From the NCBI GenBank assembly GCA_910575755.1, contig CAJTFO010000005.1, forward strand, positions 1 through 64,000: 64,000 nucleotides of DNA, written 5' to 3'. The stretch is from Desulfovibrionaceae bacterium (GTDB lineage: Bacteria > Desulfobacterota > Desulfovibrionia > Desulfovibrionales > Desulfovibrionaceae). The notes beneath the pieces are model-generated. The model saw only the letters and a list, made by a program, of their open reading frames with translations, did not search any database and was not told the DNA's origin. Below, in pieces: positions 8,590-15,583 of this stretch. Every line of letters begins with the position of its first letter. Position 1 is the first letter of the stretch. The position numbers and the translations under genes were made by a program.

Positions 8590-9359
8590 AAAGTGAGTAC
8601 TTCCTCGGCCAGAGAGTCATAACTAAGCGCGCCTCTGGATTGAGCGTCAATATCATAAATGGTGCAGCCCAGCGCACTGGCTTCCCGAAAATGCGTGTCC
8701 ACGCCGATAATAGTGTTGAACAGGGCATGCCCCATCTTGCGCCGCATCAAATCCAGCACCCGGGTACAAGCCTTGGCCCTTTTGTCGTACATAGTGGGCA
8801 CCGCCCGGTAGCGGATGGGGCTGGGCAATACCTTGTTCAGTGTGTGCAGTGTGTCAAACAGCAGTTTCAGGCCATGCAGGGCCAAAAAATCCGTCTGAAT
8901 GGGAATGATCAGCAAATCAGCCGCCACCAGAGCGTTAACAAGCAATATGCCCACATGCGGGGGACAGTCCAATACCACAAAATCATACCGTGCCGGCAAA
9001 ACTTGCAGACTGCGGGCCAGAACACTGCCCTTGGCGCTGCGCTCCCGGAAATCAACCTCCAGTTCCGAAAGACGAATGCTGCCGGGGGCGAGATCCATGC
9101 CCTGCAGAACCGCAGGATGAATGATGCCCGGCCAGATCCCCGACCATACGCCCTCTTGTGCCAGAAAGATGTCATATAAGCTGGCGCCCAGATCCTCCGG
9201 GTAAATCTTGGCATGCAAAGTGGCGCAGGCATGCGGATCAAGATCCAGCAGCAGCACCTTTTTGCCGCGTCGCGACAGGGCGCTCCCCAACGTCAAGGAA
9301 GTGGTGGTTTTGCCCACCCCCCCTTTCTGATTGGCTATAGCCAGGATTTTTGCGCCCAT
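8583..9359 (-). CDS. ParA/MinD-like ATPase of the chemotaxis operon (ParC-type)
   Basis: This encodes 258 residues of a deviant Walker-A ParA ATPase: ANQKGGVGKTTTSLTLG at the N-terminus with the signature Lys, LLLDLDPHACAT, and VVLDCPPHVG as Walker B. No DNA-binding extension precedes the ATPase and no parB lies next to it, so plasmid or chromosome partition is unlikely. Its place between cheR and cheW matches ParC-like ATPases that position chemotaxis arrays at the cell pole in other bacteria. That role is inferred from context. It overlaps the cheW start by seven bases. Confidence 0.88.
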   Translation of the reverse strand: MGAKILAIANQKGGVGKTTTSLTLGSALSRRGKKVLLLDLDPHACATLHAKIYPEDLGASLYDIFLAQEGVWSGIWPGIIHPAVLQGMDLAPGSIRLSELEVDFRERSAKGSVLARSLQVLPARYDFVVLDCPPHVGILLVNALVAADLLIIPIQTDFLALHGLKLLFDTLHTLNKVLPSPIRYRAVPTMYDKRAKACTRVLDLMRRKMGHALFNTIIGVDTHFREASALGCTIYDIDAQSRGALSYDSLAEEVLTLW

Positions 9360-9371
9360 ATTTTCCTGGCG

Positions 9372-10757
9372 TCAACTCAGCTTGCGATAGACAATGGTGC
9401 CCTTGTGATGCTCAAGCTGGAATGAACGACTGATGTTGTGCAGCGATTCTGAATGTCCGATGAGCAGCACACCATTAGGCTCCAGGTTGTCATAAAACGC
9501 GTTGATGACTTTCCGCTTCATTTCATCGTCAAAATAGATAATCACGTTGCGGCAAAAAACGATCTGTGATTTTTCCACCCGCCGCAGTTGTTCCTTGTCG
9601 CTCAGGTTAATCTGTCCAAAGGAGACTATCTGTTTGAGCGCGGGATCCACCTTATACAGGTTGCCCTCTTTGGTGAAGTAGGAAGAAACCATTTCCTTGG
9701 GCGTCGTGCGCAAGGCATATTCGTTGTACACGCCGCGCCGCGCCGCGCCCAGCACGGCTTCCGACAGGTCGTTGGCCGTAATCTTGATATCCCAGGTGCG
9801 GATATCGTTTTTGAGCACTTCATGCAGAATGATGGCCAAAGTATAGGGTTCCTCACCCGTGGAACAACCGGCGGACCATATTCGGAGCTTTTTATGACCG
9901 GATTTCCTGCATTGCTCCAGCGTTTCAGCCAGCACGGATTTCTGAAACACTTCCAACTGCGGCGGATTGCGGAAGAAGCTGGTTTCATTGGTAGTCACCA
10001 CTTCAAAAAGCTTGTTCAGCTCCGTGCGACGGTTGGCGTCAAAACGCAGAAAGTTATAATATTCGTTGTAACTTTTGAGATTAAGCTCCTTGATTCGGTT
10101 GGAAAGCCGATTTTCCACAAGATATTTGCGGTTTTCAGCAATAAATATGCCGCATTGCTGATAGATGAAATCACGCAGCAGCACAAATTCCTCATCGGAA
10201 ATCTGCAAATCCTTCCGAAAGGGAGAGGCAGCCCGGAACGAGGGAGCAGCCTGGTTCTGAGACCGAAATGCGGAGCCAGGCTGCAGAGACGGACGCTGAG
10301 CGGCGGGCTGCCGGCCCAAGGCGGAGGGACGCGCGGCCGCCGCGCCAAAGGCTGATGCCGGCGTGGTTGCCTCTGTTTTGCCAGTGGGTCTGGCGAAGCT
10401 GCGCAGGGGCGAGGCAGCGGGATTTTGCGCGCCGGCGGTCGTCTGCCCCGCCTGCCTGAACGCAGAAAACGGTCGCGCATCATCTGTTTTGGCGGTTGCC
10501 GCATTTTGTGCCGCCCCTCTGCCAAACAATGACCGCGTGGCTGCGTCGGCAGCCGGAGCAGGCGTTCTGAAGGTGGAACCCGGCTGGCTCTGCGCTGCGC
10601 CGGAAAAAGGGGAAGGCTGCCTGGGCTTATAGAGCGAAGTGGGACGTTCCGTAGCTCCGGCGGATTGCGCGGGCCTGTCATTGGACGGCGTTTGGGAATC
10701 CGCCTCGCCGCTCTTGAGCTGGGAAGATTTCGAAAAAAATGTGGGAGGGATCGCCAT
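9372..10757 (-). CDS. cheR: Chemoreceptor methyltransferase CheR with long disordered N-terminus
   Basis: This encodes 461 residues. From about residue 187 on it is a complete CheR: the N-terminal helical domain, then the SAM domain with IWSAGCSTGEEPYTLA, ITANDLSEAVL, FCRNVIIYF and LLIGHSESL. It methylates receptor glutamates using S-adenosylmethionine. The first 185 residues are low complexity, rich in Ala, Pro, Gln, Ser and Arg, with Phe at intervals (PSPFSG, RPFSAF, GSAFRS, ASPFRK). That is unusual for CheR and may be a flexible tether. The start has AGGAG six bases upstream. The gene begins two bases after the HEAT-repeat gene stop. Confidence 0.93.
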   Translation of the reverse strand: MAIPPTFFSKSSQLKSGEADSQTPSNDRPAQSAGATERPTSLYKPRQPSPFSGAAQSQPGSTFRTPAPAADAATRSLFGRGAAQNAATAKTDDARPFSAFRQAGQTTAGAQNPAASPLRSFARPTGKTEATTPASAFGAAAARPSALGRQPAAQRPSLQPGSAFRSQNQAAPSFRAASPFRKDLQISDEEFVLLRDFIYQQCGIFIAENRKYLVENRLSNRIKELNLKSYNEYYNFLRFDANRRTELNKLFEVVTTNETSFFRNPPQLEVFQKSVLAETLEQCRKSGHKKLRIWSAGCSTGEEPYTLAIILHEVLKNDIRTWDIKITANDLSEAVLGAARRGVYNEYALRTTPKEMVSSYFTKEGNLYKVDPALKQIVSFGQINLSDKEQLRRVEKSQIVFCRNVIIYFDDEMKRKVINAFYDNLEPNGVLLIGHSESLHNISRSFQLEHHKGTIVYRKLS

Positions 10758-10759
10758 AG

Positions 10760-12697
10760 TTACTCCTGTTCCGCCTGGATGGCGGCCACGGCGTCAGCCG
10801 CCGCATGCTGGATTTCAGGATCGTCGTGATCCATCATACCCAGCAGCACGCTGAAAGCCACATTGCCGCCTATTCTGCCCAGTGCTTCAATAATCTTAAA
10901 TGCAACCATGGGATTCGCGTGTTCCAGCATCTGCGCCAGAGTGGGCACGGCCTCGACGTTTTTATGCACGCCCAGAGCTTCAATGGCGCGAATCCGCACC
11001 CATTCGTTCTCATCTCTGAGAGCAGTGACCAAATGCGGCATGACAGACGAGGTGCCGATCTGCCCCAGAAGATCTACCAGGGCAACGCGCACATCCTTGT
11101 CCTCATCAAACAGACGGGGCAACAACCGGGGAAGATAGCGTTCCGCCGCGCCGCCCAGATTCAGAAATGCCTCAACAGCCACGCGCCGTATGGCAGGGTC
11201 CGCGTCTTCCAGGGCTTCAGTGATTTCCGCAAGATTCTCAGTAACGCTATAGCGGCCCAGCGCGTATACCGCCATCATGCGCTGCATGGCGCTGTCGCTG
11301 CGGAAGCGATCTTTGAATCGCTCATTCAGGCTGGCGCTGTGCAGATTGATGCAGGCCTCCAGCGCCATTTCCTTCACGTCCACATAACGGTGGTCGAGCT
11401 GGCTGAACACCACATCTTCCACATCCGGGCAGGTATGCTGATTGCCGAAAAAGACCAGAGCGCTTTTGAGCACTTCGGCATCTTCACATTCGTCGATGAT
11501 GGAAAGAAAGAAAGGCATATCGTCGCAACTGCCCAACTGGGCCACTTCCGCCACGGCGGCACGTTGCAGTTCCCTGCTTACCCGCCAGAACAGATTTTTG
11601 ATCTCTTCCACCGGACGGCTGTCGTCCATAAGCTGACAGGCTTCCATGGCGACCATGACGCGGCACTCATCCTCGCTGCGCAGGGCATCACGCACAACAG
11701 TGTTATACCCTATGGAAGCGATGGCCTGAATGGCCGCCTCGTACAGTCCGGCATTGCGCTCCGGGTCAAGGCCCGCGGCCAGAGACAGAACGGCGCTGCT
11801 GGCTTCTTCCTTGCCAATGGCGCTGAGCCCCTGCAGGGCCGCTATCTGAATCTCCTCATCATTGTCGGAAAGAGCGTCCAGCAGGTAGGAACGCAGACGC
11901 TCCTGCGATTTGTCGGCCAGAAGAGAAAGAGAGCGCCCGCTCAAAATCTGCACAATAGCCTTGACTATCTTGTGGCGCAAGGCCACGCTGACATTTTCCA
12001 GCGAATTGAACAGCAGGGGGATGGTCTTGATGTCTCCCAAGCCACCCAGCGCGTCAATAATGGCCGAGCTGACCAGCATGGAGGATTGCGGCAGCAACTT
12101 CACCAGGGCGTTGATGGCTGACGGGTCCTTGATTTTGGCCAGCGCCTCCACCACAGCGAATTGCACCCATTCTTCGTCATGCATGGCCTGACAGAGGTCA
12201 TTCACCGATTCGGGAAAAGCAAGATTGCCCAGGCTGACGGCCGCCTGATAGCGGACATTGACCTCCGGATCCTTGAGCAAAGCCTCGGCCAGCAGCACGG
12301 CGGACTGATGGCTGAGGCAATAACCCAGAATGTCCGTGATAAAAATGCGCAGATCCGGATCATCACCACGCAGACTGGGCTGCATGCTCTCAATACTGTC
12401 CACGCCGATCTCGCGCAGAATATCCATAGCAACATTGCGCACCGGCGCTTCATCGCTGCTGAGCAGGGGCAGCAGCGCCATGATGGCCTGGGGACCGCGT
12501 ATTTTGCGCAGACCGTATTCCGCAGCTTCCTGCACCCCGATATTTTCGCTTTCGATGCATTTGCAGAGCAGGGGGATGGCCTCTTGCAGTTCCATGTCGC
12601 CCGCGCTGAAGGCCGCGTCGCGCATGGCTTCGCTGTCGCCCGACTGGAGGGCCTCAAGAATCTGTCCTGGGCTGTCTTGCGAATTTTCCATACTCAT
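10760..12697 (-). CDS. HEAT-repeat scaffold protein in the che operon
   Basis: This encodes 645 residues, almost entirely of alpha-helical repeats of about 31-35 residues (for example AAIDALGGLGD, AAVSLGNLAF, RAIEALGVHKN, KIIEALGRIGG). Such HEAT/PBS-lyase repeats form a curved scaffold for protein binding. There is no catalytic motif, signal peptide or membrane segment. It lies between cheB (28 bases) and cheR (2 bases), so it is probably a cytoplasmic partner of the receptor-modification enzymes or of the array. The binding partner cannot be deduced. The start MSMENSQ has AGGA about eight bases upstream. Confidence 0.85.
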   Translation of the reverse strand: MSMENSQDSPGQILEALQSGDSEAMRDAAFSAGDMELQEAIPLLCKCIESENIGVQEAAEYGLRKIRGPQAIMALLPLLSSDEAPVRNVAMDILREIGVDSIESMQPSLRGDDPDLRIFITDILGYCLSHQSAVLLAEALLKDPEVNVRYQAAVSLGNLAFPESVNDLCQAMHDEEWVQFAVVEALAKIKDPSAINALVKLLPQSSMLVSSAIIDALGGLGDIKTIPLLFNSLENVSVALRHKIVKAIVQILSGRSLSLLADKSQERLRSYLLDALSDNDEEIQIAALQGLSAIGKEEASSAVLSLAAGLDPERNAGLYEAAIQAIASIGYNTVVRDALRSEDECRVMVAMEACQLMDDSRPVEEIKNLFWRVSRELQRAAVAEVAQLGSCDDMPFFLSIIDECEDAEVLKSALVFFGNQHTCPDVEDVVFSQLDHRYVDVKEMALEACINLHSASLNERFKDRFRSDSAMQRMMAVYALGRYSVTENLAEITEALEDADPAIRRVAVEAFLNLGGAAERYLPRLLPRLFDEDKDVRVALVDLLGQIGTSSVMPHLVTALRDENEWVRIRAIEALGVHKNVEAVPTLAQMLEHANPMVAFKIIEALGRIGGNVAFSVLLGMMDHDDPEIQHAAADAVAAIQAEQE

Positions 12698-12725
12698 GAT
12701 GATTTTCCTGATGAAAGGCTACAGG

Positions 12726-13793
12726 TCAGCCTCTGACCGTTGTAATAATGGCCTGGGCTATGTCATCGGCATCCAGAATCTGATTGGCGAGCTTGGCGTC
12801 CACCACGGCCTTGGGCATGCCGTAAACCACGCAGGAAGCCTCATTTTGCGCTATGAGACAACCGCCCTTTTCGGTGAGAATACGGGCTCCCTCGCAGCCG
12901 TCGGACCCCATGCCTGTGAGCATGACGCCCAGGGTGCGCCGCCCCATACTGCGTCCTGCGGTTTCCATGAGGACATTGACTGTGGGTTTGTACAGAGCGT
13001 CACGCGGCTCGTCAGTCACGGCCACCTCGGGCAGCGGGCCACGCATGCGCACGCCAATATGCTTGCCGCCGGGGCAAACATAGGCATGCCCGTTTCTGAA
13101 CTTGTCGCCATTGACCGCCTCGGAAACCGAAATCTTGCACACGCTGTCCAGACGTTTGGCAAATGGACCGGTAAAGGAAGCCGGCATGTGCTGGGCGATC
13201 AGAATACAGGCCGGAAGATCCGCGGGCAAGGCTGAAAGGATCTTCTGCACCACCGGCGGGCCGCCGGTGGAAACGCCAATCACGACCAGGTCGCGCGGAC
13301 CGTGACAGGGGGTCTGCACATAGTCCGCAGGCTGCCAGGGCTGACTGTTATGGACGAGTGGCTGTACTATATGGTTGATGCGACGGTATTTCAGCTTGAC
13401 GATGGCTTTTTTGCGGGCAATGGCCTTGACCTTGCGACGCAACTCATCGCCGAAACCGTCGCGATCGTTGCTCATGGTCTTGAGGATAAAATCCAGCGCG
13501 CCATATTCCATGGCTTTAAGCGTACTTTCTGCACCGCTTTCTGTAAGCGAACTGACCATCAGCACCGGCATGGGATGGGTCTTCATGAGATTTCGGAGGG
13601 TGGACAAGCCGTCGAGGCGCGGCATTTCCACATCCAGGGTCATGACATCGGCATCCAGCTCTGCCGCTTTTTTCAGCGCATCCTGCCCATCACGCGCCGT
13701 GTCAACCACCTTGATGTCCGAATCCTGCTCCAGAAGCGAAACCAAGGCATTACGCATGAAAGTTGAATCATCCACAACAAGGACACGAATCAT
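12726..13793 (-). CDS. cheB: Chemoreceptor methylesterase/deamidase CheB
   Basis: This encodes 355 residues. The receiver domain (1-125) has phosphoacceptor Asp54 in LDVEMP. A linker follows, and the methylesterase domain (about 165-350) has the catalytic triad Ser175 (VSTGGP), His202 (QHMP) and Asp298 (GMGSDG). Phosphorylation by CheA activates it to remove receptor methyl groups and deamidate glutamines. It is the first gene of the operon. Starts at 13793 (MIRVLVVDDS) and 13802 are both possible; a GGAG is 11 and 2 bases upstream of them respectively, so 13793 is preferred. No convincing promoter could be picked upstream. Confidence 0.94.
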   Translation of the reverse strand: MIRVLVVDDSTFMRNALVSLLEQDSDIKVVDTARDGQDALKKAAELDADVMTLDVEMPRLDGLSTLRNLMKTHPMPVLMVSSLTESGAESTLKAMEYGALDFILKTMSNDRDGFGDELRRKVKAIARKKAIVKLKYRRINHIVQPLVHNSQPWQPADYVQTPCHGPRDLVVIGVSTGGPPVVQKILSALPADLPACILIAQHMPASFTGPFAKRLDSVCKISVSEAVNGDKFRNGHAYVCPGGKHIGVRMRGPLPEVAVTDEPRDALYKPTVNVLMETAGRSMGRRTLGVMLTGMGSDGCEGARILTEKGGCLIAQNEASCVVYGMPKAVVDAKLANQILDADDIAQAIITTVRG

Positions 13794-13877
13794 AGAAATC
13801 ATCACTCCGGAAAAAATTTCCCGCGGCCAGAAGAGCATCCTACTCCAGAGAGGATAATTTGACAAATGAAAAAAGTC

Positions 13878-13906
13878 TTGCCAAAGGCGCACTGTTAGCA
13901 TAGGAT
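13878..13906 (+). promoter_or_regulatory. Sigma-70-type promoter of tRNA-Pro
   Basis: TTGCCA at 13878-13883 and TAGGAT at 13901-13906 are separated by 17 bases. This places a start site near 13912, a few bases before the mature tRNA at 13918. The boxes match the consensus at five and four of six positions. Confidence 0.55.
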
Positions 13907-13917
13907 GCCTTTCCTGA

Positions 13918-13995
13918 CGGGATGTGGCTCAGCTTGGCTAGAGCGCAGCGTTCGGGACGCTGAGGCCGCGCGTTCAAATCGCGCCATCCCGACCA
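13918..13995 (+). tRNA. tRNA-Pro (anticodon CGG)
   Basis: All arms can be drawn. The acceptor CGGGATG pairs fully with CATCCCG, the anticodon stem CAGCG/CGCTG encloses the loop TTCGGGA (anticodon CGG, reading CCG), and the T arm is GCGCG-TTCAAAT-CGCGC. The discriminator A and CCA are encoded. A promoter precedes it and a strong terminator follows. No integrated element starts in its 3' end; the next genes are chromosomal. Confidence 0.95.
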
Positions 13996-14003
13996 GAGAA
14001 TTC

Positions 14004-14031
14004 AGGGGCTATGCACAAGCATAGCCCCTTT
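14004..14031 (+). terminator. Rho-independent terminator of tRNA-Pro
   Basis: An 11-bp stem (AGGGGCTATGC with GCATAGCCCCT) with loop ACAA, followed by TTTCTC, lies nine bases after the tRNA. Confidence 0.85.
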
Positions 14032-14049
14032 CTCACATGTGCTGACGAA

Positions 14050-14250
14050 TCAACTTTTTTGTACCACAGGAAATTTTTTGGCAAATTCAAATACTTCACC
14101 AAACGTTTCATAATGAGCGGCGGCATAGGCAAAGAAAAAATCCTCATCACTGCAAGGGCCCAGGCGGCACTGAATTTCTTCGCGCAATTCCTTGTCCATC
14201 AGAGCTGTTGCCGCCGTAAAATTAATTTCCGTGCCATGAGCGTTTAACAT
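14050..14250 (-). CDS. Small acidic protein of unknown function
   Basis: This encodes 66 residues from MLNAHGTEIN; GGAG lies eight bases before the ATG at 14250. The composition is acidic and aromatic-rich toward the C-terminus (DEDFFFAYAAAHYETFGEVF). There is no signal peptide, membrane segment or Cys pair. I do not recognise the family. The orderly codon use and ribosome site suggest a real gene. It lies convergent with tRNA-Pro and is flanked upstream by two palindromic repeats. A phage- or toxin-antitoxin-related origin is possible but nothing in the sequence shows it. Confidence 0.5.
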   Translation of the reverse strand: MLNAHGTEINFTAATALMDKELREEIQCRLGPCSDEDFFFAYAAAHYETFGEVFEFAKKFPVVQKS

Positions 14251-14340
14251 CGCAATTCTCCGTTCTCGACCGTTAAAGTGCATTCCCATCTCTTACATAG
14301 ACAGCATCCCCCTTATCGTTTCTGAAACAAAAACTCAACA

Positions 14341-14375
14341 AGAGCATTTATCTAATGAAATCAGATAAATGCTCT
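14341..14375 (+). repeat. Palindromic repeat, family A, copy 1
   Basis: A nearly perfect 35-base palindrome starts AGAGCATTTATCT and ends with its complement. A similar one is at 29852-29884. It lies upstream of the small acidic gene and of xerD. Confidence 0.65.
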
Positions 14376-14463
14376 TGTGAACCGCTCTGCGTTACGTACG
14401 GGTGCGGCAACCGGGCGGCAGGCGATACGATGCAGCCATTTACGGCACAAATTCATAAGGGCT

Positions 14464-14536
14464 TTGCGACGGCGCAGCCGGGTTCGTTCGTGAAAAAACA
14501 CGTTTTTCACGAACAATCCTGCAAAAATCCTTCGCA
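14464..14536 (-). repeat. Palindromic repeat, family B, copy 1
   Basis: On the minus strand it runs TTGCGAAGGATTTTTGCAGG, a GTTCGTGAAAAA hairpin, then GGCTGCGCCGTCGC. The same three blocks in the same order occur at 42149-42223. The central hairpin has a stem of at least 12 bp. Confidence 0.65.
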
Positions 14537-14653
14537 ATATTTGACGGCATTCCGGGAGGACAAGAAGCGTGTTTTCTTGCAACAGCTTTTCATGAATGCA
14601 ACGCCTTCTCCATTGCTCGTTGGGGCTTGCCCGCTGACGACAAGGCGGCTAGC

Positions 14654-15583
14654 ATGACAGTTATGAAAAGAACACAAGCCTCCCCTCCCCTTTCCAGCCA
14701 ACTTCCGCTCTGGCGTGACTACCTGCTGGCTCAGCGCGGGCTTTCACCGCATACCGTGGAATCTTATGGGCAGGATCTGGAAAGCTTTTTCCTCTTTGAG
14801 GAAGAGCTTGGGCAAAGTGACGCACTTGAAAGCGGCCCGGACGAACAGGAGATTTTTCTTTATCTGTCATGGCTGCGGGCCAGGGGAAATACCGGACGGA
14901 CACTGGCCCGGCGGCTCTCCGCCCTGAGGGCTTTTTTCGCCTTTGCCGTGGAAGAAGGGATATTGAAAAACAACCCGGCGCTTTTGCTGGAAAATCCCAA
15001 ATTGCCCAGCCATCTGCCGGAGGTTCTCAGCCGTGAAGAAATGGAAAGGCTGCTGGCCCTGCCGGACATGGACAGCAAAAGCGGCCGGCGCGACCGCTGT
15101 ATGCTGGAATTGTTGTATGCCGCCGGTCTACGGGTCTCTGAACTCTGCACTCTGAGTGTGGCCGGGCTTGATCTGCAGCGAGGCCTGGTTCGCGTGTTCG
15201 GTAAAGGAGCCAAGGAACGCCTGGTGCCGCTGCACGACATGATCCAGGAATTGCTGGCCGACTATCTGCGCGCCTGGCGTCCGCTGTTTTCGCCCTGCGT
15301 CGATCAGCTTTTCGTCAACCGCTCGGGGCGGGCGCTGAGCCGGCAGTACATCTGGAAACTGGTCAAAAAATACGCCATGCTGGCGGGCATCCGGCGTCCC
15401 ATTTCGCCGCACACCTTCCGCCACTCCTTCGCCACCCACCTGCTGGAAGGCGGCGCGGATCTGCGCGCGGTGCAACTGCTGCTTGGTCATGCCGACATCA
15501 GCGCCACTGAAATTTATACCCATGTTCAGGCGGAGCGCCTGCGCGGCATCCACCGTCAATTTCATCCCCGGAGTCAGTTGTGA
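14654..15583 (+). CDS. xerD: Tyrosine recombinase XerD
   Basis: This encodes 309 residues. The N-terminal SAM-like core-binding domain (1-105) includes WRDYLLAQRGLSPHTVESY. The catalytic domain has Arg in AGLRVSEL, HTFRHSFATHLL (H-x2-R), LLLGHADI and the nucleophile Tyr in ATEIYTHV. It resolves chromosome dimers at dif with a partner Xer protein, working with FtsK (encoded at 30.6 kb). The length and lack of extra domains fit XerC/XerD rather than a phage integrase, despite the tRNA nearby. The ATG at 14654 is preferred; 14666 is an alternative. The stop overlaps the next start (GTGA). Confidence 0.9.
   Translation: MTVMKRTQASPPLSSQLPLWRDYLLAQRGLSPHTVESYGQDLESFFLFEEELGQSDALESGPDEQEIFLYLSWLRARGNTGRTLARRLSALRAFFAFAVEEGILKNNPALLLENPKLPSHLPEVLSREEMERLLALPDMDSKSGRRDRCMLELLYAAGLRVSELCTLSVAGLDLQRGLVRVFGKGAKERLVPLHDMIQELLADYLRAWRPLFSPCVDQLFVNRSGRALSRQYIWKLVKKYAMLAGIRRPISPHTFRHSFATHLLEGGADLRAVQLLLGHADISATEIYTHVQAERLRGIHRQFHPRSQL

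Larger units (their letters stand above)
14251..14653. other. Gene-free stretch carrying two palindromic repeats
   Basis: About 400 bases lie between the small acidic gene and xerD. They contain a family A palindrome (14341-14375) and a family B palindromic unit (14464-14536). The rest shows no convincing coding sequence. The divergent promoters of the two neighbouring genes should lie here. Confidence 0.5.

Noticed and set aside
8583-9359. Plasmid or chromosome partition locus
   Set aside because: There is no parB or parS nearby, and the gene sits inside a che operon overlapping cheW.
13800-13880. Sigma-54 promoter before cheB (GGCAAGACTTT region)
   Set aside because: The GG and GC dinucleotides are not at the required spacing.
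13918-15583. tRNA-Pro plus tyrosine recombinase as a genomic island end
   Set aside because: The recombinase has the size and sequence of housekeeping XerD, is coupled to a conserved gene, and no duplicated tRNA 3' end was seen.
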